A DNA stretch of 64,000 nt from Malania oleifera (GCF_029873635.1 NC_080417.1:31298214-31362213); one strand, 5' to 3'. Positions 44,650 through 56,245 are shown, numbered from the stretch's first letter. The notes: generated from the sequence alone by a model not told the origin. A program made the numbers and translations.

Positions 44650-46135
44650 CATTGAACCCTTCTTATAGGTTTGCTTTAGGACAACCCCATCAAAAGACAA
44701 ATGGTACTCAGACAGTGGGTATTCAAGGCACATAAGCGGAGATATATCCATATTTACCACACTAAAGCAAAACAATGGTGGATACGTCACGTTCGGTGAT
44801 ATGCTAAAGGTAAAATCATTGGAATTGGAAAAATAGGTAAAGAACCTTCTTTGATATTTGATGATGTTTTGTTGGTAGATGGATTGAAACATAATCTCTT
44901 AACTATATGCCAGTTAAGTGATAAAAGATTTGACATAATTTTCAAACAAAAAAAAATGCATTGTTGAAAATATAGAAAAACATAATGTTCTATTCACTGC
45001 TAAAAGAATTGATAATGTGTATTGTATAAATTTTGAAGATCCAAAATCTCAAGATATCACATGCTTAGCAGCCGTGAATGAAGCAAGTTGGCTATGACAT
45101 AGAAGACTACGACATGCTAATATAGACTTACTATCAAAATTAGTTAAAAAGAACTTAGTTAGAAGACTACCAAGCACTAAGTTTGTAAAGGATAAAATAT
45201 ATATGTGATGCTTGTCAACTAGGAAAGCAAACTAAGTCCCACTTTAAGAAGAAGAAACATATTTCCACTAGCAGGACCTTAGAGCTTATCCACTTAGATT
45301 TATTTGGCCCTACTAGAACACAAAGTTTAGGAGGAAAGCAATATGCTTTCGTTATCGTTGAAGACTACTCCAAGTTTACTTGGGTACTATTCTTAGCCTC
45401 CAAAGATGAAGCTTGCAATATGTTGATAAATTTGTATAAAAGACTTCAAAATGAAAAAAATATGGTGTTTTAAACATTAGGAGTGATCAAGAAAGAGAAT
45501 TCAATAATAAAGATGTTGATAAATTTTGCAATGAACATAGAATTAAACACAATTTTTCAGCACTTAGAACTCCACAACAAAAAGGAGTTGTTGAAAGAAA
45601 GAATAGATCCCTTCAAGAAATGGTTACGACCATGTTCAATGAACAAAAATTACCTAAGTACTTTTAGGTTGAAGCGGTTAATACCGCATGTTATGTAATG
45701 AATAGAGTTTCCATAAGATCAACCTTAAATAAAACCCGCTATGAACTATGGAAAGGAAGAAGGCCTAACATAGCTTACTTTCATGTATTTGGATGCAAGT
45801 GCTTTGTACTAAATGAGAAAGATAACTTAGGGAAATTTGATGCAAAATCAGATGAAGAAATCTCTTTAGGGTATGCATTGAATAGCAAAGCATTTAGAAT
45901 CTATAATAAAAGAAAACTCACAATTATAGAGTCAATTCATGTAACCTGTGATGAAGTAAATCCATATACACAAGAAATTGATATTAAAGAAGTTAAAACT
46001 GATATTACACAAAAACTAGAAGACTTAGAAATCATAGAAGTGAAAGAAGAGAAAAATGAAGTAACTGCAAATAATGATTCTACTGAAAATTTTGAGTTAC
46101 CTAAAGAATGGAAATTTGTAAGAAATCGTCCATAA
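44650..46135 (+). pseudogene. Protease and integrase of element D
   Basis: Protease: WYSDSGYSRHISGD at about 44,703 keeps the DSG triad. Pre-integrase: LKHNLLTICQLSDKRFDII and HRRLRHANIDLLSKL at 45,100. Integrase: CDACQLGKQTKSHF, LELIHLDLFGPTR (Asp) and VEDYSKFTWV; the second Asp region (45,480) and the Glu region (45,595) survive but in different frames, indicating small indels. The last part (45,698-46,135) reads MNRVSIRSTLNKTRYELW and HVFGCKCFVLNEKDNLGKFD. Truncation by TAG/TAA codons occurs at several points. Confidence 0.85.
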
Positions 46136-46289
46136 AATCAAATCATGGGAGAACCATCACGAGGAGTATCAACTAGATCCTCATTGAAAAGCCTATGTAG
46201 TCATTATGCATTTCTATCCCAAGAAGAACCTTAAAGCAATGAAGAAGCGTTAAGTGATGATTCATAGATAATAGCAATGCAAGAATAAT

Positions 46290-47655
46290 TAAATCAGTTT
46301 GAAAGAAATAGAGTATGAAAATTAGTTCCTTGACCCGATGCTTATTCAATAATTGGAACTAGATTGGTATTTAGGAATAAAAAGGATGAAAATGGTATTG
46401 TAGTAAAAAATAAGGTAAGACTCGTAGCTTAAGGATATAATCAAGAAGAAGGAATAGACTACGATGAGACTTTTGTTCCCATAGAAAGAATGGAAATCAT
46501 AAGAATGTTATTAGCCTATGCATCTCACAAATAATTTAAACTTTATCAAATGAACGTGAAAAGTGCATTTTTAAATGACTTCATAAATAAAAAAGTTTAT
46601 GTGGCTCAACCTCCTCGTTTTGAGGATATAAATAACCCTGATTATGTATTTAGATTAACAAAAACATTATATGGGTTAAAACAAGCTCCTAGAACTTGGT
46701 ATGAGAGGTTAAGTGGATTCCTAGTAGAAAAATGGTTTTTCAAGAGGAAAAACAAACAACGCCTTATTTATAAAATCTAAGAATAAACATATGCTTCTTA
46801 TACAAATTTATGTTGATGATATCACATTTGGTGTTACAAAAGATGATTTATATAGGAAATTTGCAAAATGTACGCAAAAAGAATTTGAAATGAGTGTGAT
46901 GAGAGAGTTAAATTACTTTCTAGGATTACAAATCAAGCAAGCTAAAAATGGTACATTTATAAATCAATCAAAATATATAAAGGACATGCTTAAGAAATTT
47001 GACATGGAAGGTAGCAAGCTCATAGGAACACTAATGTGTACTTCCATAAGTCTTGATAAGGATGAAAAAGGAAAACCAATTGACATGAAATACTATCGAG
47101 GTATGATAGGTAGTCTACTATACTTGACAGCTAGTAGACCAAATATAATGTTTAGTGTATGCATGTGCACCTGGTTTCAATTAGCTCCTAAGGAATCTCA
47201 TCAGATTGCGGTAAAAAGAATCTTAAGATATTTGATAGGCACTATTGACTAAGGACTATGGTATCCTAAGGACACTGGATTTTAGATGATTAGTTATTCA
47301 GATGCAGACTATGCGAGATCTAAAATTGATAGAAAAAGCACAAGTGAAACTTGTCATTTTTTAGGACGATATCTTGTGTATTGATTCTCCAAGAAACAAA
47401 ATTCCATAGCCTTATCTATTGCTAAAGCTGAGTATGTAGTAGCAAGTAGTTGTTGTGCTTAAACACTCTATATGATGCAACAATTAAGACTTTAATTCAG
47501 AGTACTCAACTATGCCTATAAAGTGTGATAATACAAGTGCTATAAATATTTCGAAAAATACTATATCACACTTAAGGACCAAACATATTGACATAAGGCA
47601 TCATTTTCTAAGAGATCATGCGCAAAAATAGGATACTATACTTGAATTTGTGAAT
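46290..47655 (+). pseudogene. Copia RT and RNase H of element D, first part
   Basis: The RT frames show VKSAFLNDFINKKVYVAQPP, LYGLKQAPRTWYERLSGF, then, after a stop, IQIYVDDITFGVTKDD (catalytic YVDD kept, 46,809-46,820) and ELNYFLGLQIKQ. RNase H follows at 47,281-47,655 with SYSDADYARSKIDRKSTS and KAEYVVASS, and KHIDIRHHFLRDHAQK near the cut. The inserted LTR E interrupts the frame at 47,660, 40-50 codons before the natural end. Confidence 0.9.
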
Positions 47656-47660
47656 ACAAG

Positions 47661-48544
47661 TGTAACGACCTGCTTAATTAATTGGGTTTTTTTTTTTTTT
47701 AATACTGTAACAATTAACATATTCTGATATCACATCATTAACCTAAGCAGCGAGAAGCAAAAATCATATAAACATATCCACATATGTTTATGTACAATAC
47801 CAGAGTGCTAGTATGTAATCTCAAAATATACTTATATCACTATTCCCAAAATAACCTCAACTGGTGAGGGCTATACAAAAATGCTCCCAAAAATGATACT
47901 CACTCTCTAACAGAGCACTATTGAAGCCCCTTTATCGGCGAGCCTGATCTACTCGCCTACCTGGATCACCTGAAAAATATTTCAACACTAGGATGAGCCA
48001 ACGCTCAGTAAGACGAAATATGTTATTACTAGTGTGTGGAAAATGAGCTACTATATATCATGAAATATGTTTTCATATAAACATGATTAACTGAATACGA
48101 AAGTACCGTATAAATAATAAAATACACCACTCATTTTCCCTATTGCTTAACATAACAGTATTATGGTTATAATTCAAAGTACTTCTAGTGTACATAAGTA
48201 TGATCCCTGTTTCTGTAAATCCGTACGTATGTAATAGTAACTGAAACTGTTCCCTGTGGCTATCTGTGTGTCATGACTTGCCCCCTCATGATAAGGTTGT
48301 GCAACCCGTAGGTTGGATTTATCCTGGCTGGCCAACTAAGAATAAATCATTGAACTCCGTTAGTCGATCTACCCACCTCAACCCATATCTGGATGGGGAG
48401 CCTAACCTCTTCAAGGGCCTAGGTGATCGACCTTACCACGTATTATCTGAATAGGTGGTTGCACTCATAAAGTAACATAGTATTTGTAGCAACGGTACCG
48501 AGCTCTGGAACTGCACGTCCAACAGGGTCTGATATCATATAATA

Positions 48545-48585
<41 letters not shown>

Positions 48586-49682
48586 GATTTACCATGATTC
48601 TCAAATAATCCTAATAACTATAATACTGCATAAACTGTACTGTAATTCATATGTCGTAATACTGAGAACTGAATATTCATAACACTGAAACTACATAATC
48701 ATAATACCGATATTCGTGTAATCATGGTACTAAGATCCGTATAATCATGGTACTAAAATTCATAAAATCATGGTTCTGAAATTTGCATAATCATAATACC
48801 GAAGTTTGTAAAATCATGAAACTAAATTCGTAAAACATATCCCCGTACCATATACTTATTCACAAGCCACACCATACTAAATACATAATTTTCATAATTA
48901 AATAAATCGTATCACATTTTAAGAAATGTCTTGCATAACATATTTCTCTTACCTTAACTTTGAAAAGCCCCTATAATAAATTGGGCTAACACCCGCAAGA
49001 CTTCCTACACAACACACTAAAACCAACATATGCCAGAATATAATATCAGTATTTCTCCGCCTACATTATTTTCTATAACTGTTATAAGGCCAAAAAAGGA
49101 CTAAAAGATTTTACCCTAAATTTGGGATGAAATCCAACTCTGTTTTCCCGATGATCCACTCCGGTAGATTTGCAGAGAACTCCGCCAAGAGTATCGTGGT
49201 AGTTTCGGATCTTTGATCCAGTGACTGGTGGGGCCAGAATCAAAGAAAGAAGGGAGAGGGAGACGTAGATAGAGAGAGGAAAGGAGAGAGGTGCGGTGAA
49301 AATGATAAAAATCTCGGATTTCCACTATTTATAGGTCAGGTTCGTCGACGAAACACGTCACCTCGTCGACAAGTTCTTCATTAAATTCGTCGACGAGACC
49401 CTATATTCGTCGACGAAATTCAGAGTAGCCCGTACCATCTCTTGGTATTTTCTTGTCGACGAAACCCTGTGTTCGTCGACAAAATCCTTTATACCTTCGT
49501 CGACGAAACCCTGTGTCCATCGACGAAGCCCTGGAAATTTCTAAAATTTTTATTTCCCTCAAAATGCAATGTCGACGACAAACGCTCCGCGTTCATCAAC
49601 AAAGTCTACGGCCTCCTTCTATTCCTGTTTCTATTTCTCTCTCTCTTATTATTTAAATACTATTATTTTTCGGGTCACTACA
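47661..49682 (-). mobile_element. Solo gypsy LTR (E) in element D, minus strand
   Basis: 2,022 bp, flanked by the perfect duplication acaag (47,656-47,660; 49,683-49,687). On the minus strand it starts TGTAGTGACCCG and ends GCAGGTCGTTACA. It carries the densest dyad array in the window: about ten TTCGTCGACGAA-type motifs at 49,336-49,590. A TATA box (minus strand ctataaatag) is at about 49,325-49,334. A (TA)n run lies at 48,550-48,582. Confidence 0.93.
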
Positions 49683-49687
49683 ACAAG

Positions 49688-49787
49688 TGACCAATGGGTG
49701 GATATTTTTACCAAACCTCTATCGGAAGATAGATTTGTATCAATTAGAAGAGAACTTGGTTTATTACATAATAGAGAAGTTGCTTAG
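49688..49787 (+). pseudogene. RNase H end of element D
   Basis: The pol frame interrupted at 47,660 resumes here: SDQWVDIFTKPLSEDRFVSI and RRELGLLHNREVA, stop at 49,785. DIFTKPL is the classical end motif of copia polyproteins (usually ADIFTKPL). Confidence 0.9.
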
Positions 49788-49829
49788 AAAAGAAAAACTG
49801 GATGTGTTGTCAAGAAAATTGAAAAATAG

Positions 49830-50010
49830 GTAAGTTCAGGCGACTAAACTTTTGAGTTCAGTCGATTGACATGCTACTGTCTGAGAATAATTAAAATACG
49901 CTAAATATTCAGGCAACTAAACTCAACTTCAGTCGACTGAACTGGCGAGTTTTTCAAATACTGGCAATGTGCAAACCCTAACTTTCTAGTTCCTCAGTCA
50001 ACTAAACCTA
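49830..50010 (+). promoter_or_regulatory. U3-like dyad cluster upstream of the extra ORF (possible internal promoter)
   Basis: Repeats of the LTR-type motif (caggcgactaaac, cagtcgattgac, caggcaactaaac, cagtcgactgaac, cagtcaactaaac) lie between the end of pol and the extra ORF. The same motif is typical of this element's U3 (41,720-41,905). A promoter role is inference. Confidence 0.35.
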
Positions 50011-50190
50011 TCTCTTCACTCACCCGAACTCACCTTTCTTCGATCTCAAGCGTTTCTACATCCAAAAATCACCGATTAAATCAAGGATTTCATCTTCTCA
50101 TCTAAATTTTTTTAGGGTTTTCACCATTTATCCTAAAATCAAAAGCCAATAACTAAGCAAGCAGCAAATTGAGGATCTTCTTCGGGGAAG

Positions 50191-51317
50191 GAAAATGACA
50201 ACATTGAAAGATGGTTCATTGCTTCTCACGCCATGCGACGGTATAAACTTTGCCTTTGTTCCACAGATCCGATCTTTGGTAAAATTCTAGATACTACGTT
50301 CTTTGAATTTGACTTTCCTAACATCCTACCAATCTTTAGGAAACTAGGATGGCATAATTTTGTCACATATATCAAGCCAAAAGACTTTATCCAAATTAGG
50401 TGAAAATTTTCTACGCAAATTTAGCCCAAAACGATTTTGTAATCACTTCTAAGATTAAAGGAAAATCCATTATCCTAGCTCCACAAACCTTGGCCCCCAT
50501 TCTCCATGTCCAACAAGGAGAATTTGAATGTCCTAATTTTTAGCAAAATTGGATTATGGAGCAAGGATTCACTCGTGAGGAATTCTTTCCTTTGATTATG
50601 AATAAAGCTCCTGTTTATTTTGGAAATCCACCACTATACAAGCAACTGAACCTCCAGGCACAGATTCTCCAGAAGATAATCACGTATAATATATTGCCTC
50701 AAGCTGGTTCTCATGATCACATGTCCTACTTGGATTGCTTTGTCATGTGGTGTTTGTTGAAAGGAAAGAAGCTTGACTTATCAAGCTTAGTACTTAAGTG
50801 GATGCTCTCGAGATTGGAAACTTGCCGAGTAACCCTACCTTATGGTGGAATACTGAACCTCCTCTTTGCTCACCTTGATATAACCTCACCCACTAATTTG
50901 TTTATCAAATGTACCCATTATGATCTTTTCACTTCTACAACACTGAAACAAATGGGGTATGAAAAATACGAGTAAGGTTGGTTTAATAGAGGTGGTAGAT
51001 GTCCAATGCAAGCTCCTACACCAACTCCACCTCAGGAACAAAAATCAGAACCTCGACTAGATGCACCATCATGGTTTACTACATGTCACCAGCAGTTCAT
51101 GGACTTTAGTACTGAAATACGTGCTAATTACAACAATATTCAAGAGAACTATGCCTCTTTAGACTAGAAACTTGGCCGAATTGAGCAACATATGACTGGT
51201 ACTCCTTCTTCACATGGAAAAGCTCCTATGGAAGTGACGTCTGATGAAAATGAGGAAGGAGATGAACAAGAAGGAGAAGATACTGAGTCTGATGATGATG
51301 ATGCTAGAGATACTTAG
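50191..51317 (+). pseudogene. Extra ORF after pol in element D (plant transposon protein-like domain)
   Basis: The frame from 50,191 reads ENDNIERWFIASHAMRRYK and FRKLGWHNFVTYIKP; after a shift near 50,400 it continues VKIFYANLAQNDFVITSKIK and APILHVQQGEFECPNF. A stop near 50,541 precedes the longest open part (50,556-50,975: MEQGFTREEFFPLIMNKAPV, SYLDCFVMWCLLKGKKLDLS). After another stop comes a Pro-rich linker and a very acidic end (EGEDTESDDDDARDT, TAG at 51,315). The FYANL core and layout resemble the 'putative plant transposon protein' domain often found next to retroelements. It occupies the place of the env-like ORF of SIRE elements. It is not a convincing envelope: I see no signal peptide or membrane segment. 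Confidence 0.6.
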
Positions 51318-51888
51318 ATCTATTTTCATTTAAACATTGACTTTGTACTAAAAATAGCTATGTGTACTACTTTGTGTATTTTGTTTTCATGCTTGATGAT
51401 TTTATTGCTTATCTTTTTGAAGCATGTTATATTTATGTTTTGTTTTGAACTTGTTGTTTATGCCATGATAAATGGTATTCTCTATTCTTGTGTGCTCAAT
51501 TCTATACTTTGTCTTAGTGTGCATGTGTTTTATGCATTATCTCTTTTTGATTGATGTCAAAAGGGAGAGAACTCTTAAGCAAAATTGAGACAACTGCAAA
51601 AATGAGACACAGCTAATATAACGCTGAGAACACTGACAGTTTTGATACTTGAAATTGATACTTGAAAATTAACTTTTGATTGGACGGATGAAATATATCT
51701 TGTTGATACTTTTTGAAAAATGAACTTACATGAAATCTGAAACTAAATTTGATTCTATTTGATATACCATCATATGAAGAATTAATTTACTTTCCAAATA
51801 TTGTTAAGAGTATGCTTATTGTAAGGGGAAGTCTTGTCAAGGTTCACTCATTTTTCCTCCTTATTTTTCATCATCAAAAGAGGGAGAT
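51318..51888 (+). other. 3' untranslated region and PPT of element D
   Basis: T-rich sequence without domains; the hydrophobic frame at 51,360-51,554 is probably accidental. The polypurine tract (aaaagagggaga) lies at 51,876-51,887, immediately before the 3' LTR. Confidence 0.7.
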
Positions 51889-53678
51889 TGTTGCCCTAAC
51901 AAGGCTTATGAATCTTATTTTAATGGTAACAAATAAAGGAAACTTAACATGTTTTTGTTAAATGATGATGTTTCAGGAAATCAAGCATATGAATTCAAAA
52001 TCAAAGTGCTCACAAGCCTTATTGAAAGCAAAAGTTTATACTTAAAGGAAAATAAAATGAAAGCTTAAAAGATATTGAAGCTTGGATTCAAAGATAGATA
52101 AATTTGATGAAGCTCAAAGTATATTGAAGCTTGAAGTCAAAATGGACTCAAGGAAAAACAAACATGAAGATTTAGGGTGCTTAGAATATTTTAAGTTTAA
52201 AAAAGTCTCATGTAAGTACTTCGGAATTAAATTTCAATATGGATGCATTGAAGTTCTTTGGATTTAATCATTGATTTAGAGACCAAAGTTTGAAAAACCC
52301 AGAAAATATTTTTCAAAGCCTCAAAGTAATATGGAAAGTATAAAAATTAACAAGAGTTTTTGGAAACAAAAGAAAACAAGCATATGAGTTTTAACTATTC
52401 AGATGATTGACCTTGACTGGTCAGGCGACACCTTTTTATGCTGAATAAATTTGGGAAACAAAACAGGTTCAGTCAACTGACCCTGTAAGTTCAGGTAACT
52501 GACTTCATTCTCACTTTGAAATTGTGCTAAATTTTAAAAGTTTAGGCGACTAACCCTAAAGTTCAATCGACTGACCCTTAGGGAAATTCAAATTTAAAAA
52601 GCAACAGAAAGTTTCCAAAAATAAGTTTTTCAAATATAAACATTATGAAAACTTGGGAAACACTCCAAGTCACTTGAAGAACACGAAAATCACTTTTTAA
52701 ACTCTATATATATCCCCTAAACCTAATGATTTTCACAACAACTACTTTCAATCAAGTATTCAAAGTCTCTAATTCTCATACTCTTCAAAAGCTCTCTTAC
52801 TCACACATCCTTGCTGAAGTAATATTAATTTTCTGCTGATACAACCACTCGATTCTTGTGCTCTTACTGAATTTCCTTCAATCAAAAGAAGAATCCAATG
52901 ATAAATTTCTTGAGTTTCAAATTCATTCTTTATTAATTTTTAATTTGAAGTATATTAGTGTTCTAACTTGTACTAATCAGCTCTATTGTGAGTGTCTTTG
53001 TACACAAGAATTTGTTTTTGTTTTTTTTTATTGTTTTTTGACGGTCTAGGTTGTTGAATCGTTGTACCTAGCGTGGGGTATCGCTTGGAGAGGGGGACTT
53101 TATCCTATTTGAAGGAGTGTAAATGGTTTGCTCAGCCCGGTTAAAGGAGTGGTATAGTGCAATCCTTGGGCCGTGTACCTAAGGCGAGAACATAGGCAGG
53201 TATAGTCGAACCTCGTAAAAATCTCCGTGTCACTCTCTTCCCTATTCTCTTTAAATTTCAGCACATATATATTGCGTGGATGTTTATTTAAATTGCTGAA
53301 AATAACTTTGTAATTGGGAATTGCGGAACCTCAAAAAGGGAGTACGTTAATTGATTCTTGTGGAAACCTTCTAAGGGAGTATGTTTATTAAACAAGTCGT
53401 TCATTAGCTACAGCTCAACATTGAAAGATTGAATCTTGAAAACTTGCTAAAATGGTTATACCAATTCACATTGTGAAGCATTATCTTGATTGATTGAATC
53501 GCGTTATATTGGTTTTTGGTTTATATTGTGTTTTGGTTGAATTTGAGATTGAAAATCAAATTATAGATGCGTGTTTGCTGAATTCAAAAATTAGTTGAAA
53601 AAAAAATTATAAAAAGAGTTTAAAAGAAATTTTTAAATCCCAATTCACTTCACTCTTGGGAGTATGCTTTACTTCTCA
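51889..53678 (+). mobile_element. 3' LTR of element D
   Basis: 1,790 bp, uninterrupted, TGTTGCCCTAACAAGG...ttacttctca, and therefore the reference for placing the nest in the 5' LTR. The (TA)n run of the 5' LTR is nearly absent here. The U3 motifs around GTCGACTG lie at 52,395-52,585. Confidence 0.92.
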
Positions 53679-53683
53679 TATGT

Positions 53684-54060
53684 TTCTTTTTTTTTTTTTT
53701 TTTGAAAAAACAAATTTAATTATAAATCTAACCTAATGTACTCACATACCAAATTATTCCAAATTGCATTTTTTTTTTTAAATGACTTAAAATATTTGTT
53801 TATGAAATCAACAATTTCTAATGAGGTTAAATTTCAAATTTATGGAATATTATTTCTTTTTATTATAAATAATTTATATAAATATAGGTGACTCGATTTT
53901 AATAAAAATAACGTTATTCTTATGTGAATCTAATTTCTTTTTATTTTTATTTTTTAAGAATTAGAGAAGTTGATGTGTCATTATTACTTAACGTAACGTT
54001 ATATGGGAACGTGTAAGGGCTGGACTGATTAAACGAATGGCAGGACGCATCCAGAATTTC
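53684..54060. other. AT-rich spacer between the nest and the host gene
   Basis: A T-run at about 53,688-53,703 and AT-rich sequence; nothing else recognised. The composition changes abruptly to G/C-rich at about 54,000, where the gene's promoter begins. Confidence 0.5.
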
Positions 54061-54089
54061 TTCCGGGAAGGTTCAAGAGGTGCCGAAGA

Positions 54090-54303
54090 GGCCTACGTGC
54101 CGACACGTTGCATTCTATTAGAGAGACGCGTGGCACTGAGTTGCCTACGTGTCATGGAAGGAGTGCAAGAGGGGCAGATGGGGCGATGAGATCCGTAGCC
54201 GTAGGAGGAAGACCAGACCACGTGCGTGCAGGTTTGGTTATGTTGAAGCCGTTTCTGTCGCTGACTCCACCCTCTCTCTCTCTCTCTCTCTCTCTATTTA
54301 TAG
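54090..54303 (+). promoter_or_regulatory. Promoter with ABRE/G-box cluster and TATA box
   Basis: ACGTG cores lie at 54,095-54,099, 54,104-54,108 (reverse), 54,147-54,151 and 54,219-54,224 (a perfect G-box CACGTG), plus an acgcgtggc element at 54,126. A (CT)n run at about 54,271-54,294 leads into TATTTATAG at 54,295. Multiple ACGTG cores are the classical signature of ABA- and drought-responsive plant promoters. The ATG follows about 55 bp after the TATA box, leaving a short leader. Confidence 0.65.
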
Positions 54304-54357
54304 GGAAAAACTATTTAACGCCGATCGAGTGAGTGAATGAAAAATAAACGATAGAAG

Positions 54358-54777
54358 ATGCTTCGTGTAGTAGGAGGGGTCAAGGCAGTCGGAGCAGCTC
54401 GTGTTCGTACTCTCTCGCCAATCGTAGCCGCCGCAGACGTTGGTAGCAACCGTCATCCTTGTGGCTTCACGTACTCGCCTGTGCACTCGAAGACTGATCA
54501 GCCGGCCGCCGATGGCATGGACAACCCTCAGAAGCAGCAGCAGACTCTGAAAAAGGGGTTCGATCGTTTTCTTTCCTTCTTTTTATTTTTCTGAAAAAAA
54601 ATTGATGAAATTCTTCTTAGTCATATTGGGAAATGAAAATAGGGACGTGATGACGAATTCGTTTGGGGAGGGGTATTCGACGAGGTCAGACGAAGAGGGG
54701 TTTGGCGGAACCTACGGAGAGAACCAGTCTCTTCCCAATCCTTCCCGCCAGAACGACGTCCCTGAAAACCATCCTGG

Positions 54778-54808
<31 letters not shown>

Positions 54809-55083
54809 GCTTTTTCTTTGGCTGGAGTTCAGACATGGACATAAATTTGTGTTAATTGAGATAAAATTATATTTTCTATGTTTGAAATTTGTATTTTTCA
54901 TTTATATTAATTTGAATGAAATTACAAAATTACACCGTTTTTGTTTAATTTTTGTAGTGATTGTTTAAATTTAAGAATTAAAATTTATATTCTAAACGCA
55001 TACTTGCAGAGTACGACAGGAGCCAGGGAAGCGAAGTAAAAGAGAAGGAGAAAGGGCGCCATCAAACCAACGCCAACGGCTGA
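54358..55083 (+). CDS. Small LEA-like, possibly mitochondrial protein (3 exons)
   Basis: The model is exon 1 54,358-54,557, exon 2 54,643-54,776, exon 3 55,010-55,083: 408 bases, 135 residues plus TGA. Borders are gg|gttcga, aaatag|g, cctg|gtctct and ttgcag|ag; phases fit and codons join cleanly. The N-terminus (MLRVVGGVKAVGAARVRTLS) is basic, lacks acidic residues and looks like a mitochondrial presequence. The rest is hydrophilic and probably disordered: MDNPQKQQQTLKKG, DVMTNSFGEGYSTRSDEEGF, and a charged C-terminus (GSEVKEKEKGRHQTNANG). Low hydrophobicity, Gly/Lys/Glu/Gln richness and the ABRE-type promoter suggest a stress- or seed-induced LEA-like role. I recall similar small plant proteins but cannot verify a family; the function is inference. 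It is the only intact host gene seen, with no frame damage. Exon 1 donor is weak, so that border is the least certain. Confidence 0.7.
54777..55009 (+). other. Intron 2 of the LEA-like gene, beginning with (CT)n
   Basis: GT at 54,777 opens directly into about 12 CT units, then AT-rich sequence to 'acttgcag' at 55,009. Normal plant intron composition. The CT run makes the Ser/Leu frames that read through exon 2 on the plus strand and the Arg/Glu frames on the minus strand; both are artefacts. Confidence 0.65.
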
Positions 55084-56228
55084 ATTAGGATTACCATCAT
55101 CACTTCTTCACGCTTTGAACCATCCTTAATCTCTGCTAGGGATGTTTGGTTCTCTTTCTTCTTCTTCTTCTTCTTCTTCTTCTTCTTCTTGAGTATGTTC
55201 AGAGAGTGGATTGGGAGATAATTAATGACGATTTGCGCTAGCTGTAGTAGCTGAACTATAAAAGAAAATGTAATTGTTATGTCTAAATTATTAATTATTA
55301 TATGCTGCTATTATTGTAATATATAGGCGCAATGGGTTTGATTTTTCATTCCATTATTGGAATATTTATGTACTCTTTATGATTTGTTTGGTTAAGTGAA
55401 ATAGTTGTTTATTTGATTTGGCAGATTACTTATGGATTAGAATAAGAAGAAATACCCTTTGAATTTTAAAAATTAAAGGAATAATTGTTTGTTATTATTT
55501 TTTATATATTGAAAAATATTTTATTTAACATATAATAAGAAAAAAATAGATATTTTTTTATGAAGTTCAAAAATAATTATTTTTTATTTTTGTTTATTTT
55601 TTATTATAAATTTCATAAAATGCTTTATACTAACTTTTTATAATAATAACGTAATTTTTATATAAATAATTATAATTAATTTATTAAAAGAAATATATTT
55701 TGAAAAGTAAATATTCTGTAAATTAAATGTAATTTTAGTAGTTGTTTTCAAAGTTTGATTTACATTAATTGTAATTTTTGACAATAATAATAATAAATAC
55801 AAATTTTAAATCATACTTAACACTCTTGATAATGAATAATTTTAAATACCTTCTAACATATGATTTAAATAATGTGCAGCATGTAAAATTCAATACGACT
55901 TCTCCATTTTCTTCAAATACTTTTTTTCAACAATTACATATTCTCTGTATTATTTGTTACCTGCGTAATAAAGTAAACATTGGATTTGAAAAATTACATA
56001 TCACTAAGATCATTTACAAGAAAATTGATAAGAATTTTTTAGTACTCATCAATCCAAAAAGTATTTATATTCATTTTAAGTTTATTTTTTTACGTTTTAA
56101 TCTGACATCTTTATTTTTATAACCTTGAGGATCTCGGTCCTTATCTTATGCATAGAAGGAGGCTTTAAAACTTGATTCATGATTGGCCAATCCATCCATC
56201 ATAACAAGTCAATAAATATTATTTGTCT
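55084..56228. other. 3' flank of the LEA-like gene
   Basis: A (CTT)n array at 55,157-55,190 lies in the likely 3' UTR. The remainder to 56,228 is very AT-rich. The 114-codon frame at 55,778-56,122 has no domain and intergenic composition. Confidence 0.5.
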
Positions 56229-56245
56229 TATAGAAGAGCATTATT

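Larger units (their letters stand above)
27167..53678 (+). mobile_element. Large SIRE-like copia element (element D), host of the central nest
   Basis: The 5' LTR is 27,167-27,445 plus 41,496-43,038; the 3' LTR is 51,889-53,678. Both start TGTTG, end '...cttca/ttttca', and are about 1.8 kb. The target duplication is tctgt (27,162-27,166) / tatgt (53,679-53,683), one mismatch. Internal order is PBS, gag, coiled-coil linker, protease, integrase, RT, RNase H, an extra ORF, PPT. Three features suggest the SIRE/Maximus lineage: a long gag with zinc knuckle followed by a coiled coil, an extra ORF after pol, and large LTRs. Without its insertions the element would be about 10.4 kb. All ORFs are broken. 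Confidence 0.85.

Noticed and set aside
50191..51317. Retroviral-type envelope gene in copia D
   Set aside because: The position fits an env-like ORF, but no signal peptide, membrane segment or glycoprotein feature is visible.
51360..51554. Hydrophobic 64-codon frame as a membrane protein
   Set aside because: Lies in the T-rich 3' untranslated part of copia D; hydrophobicity follows from T-rich codons.
55778..56122. 114-codon frame downstream of the LEA-like gene
   Set aside because: Very AT-rich, dominated by N, F, I, L and K, no domain; expected by chance in such composition.
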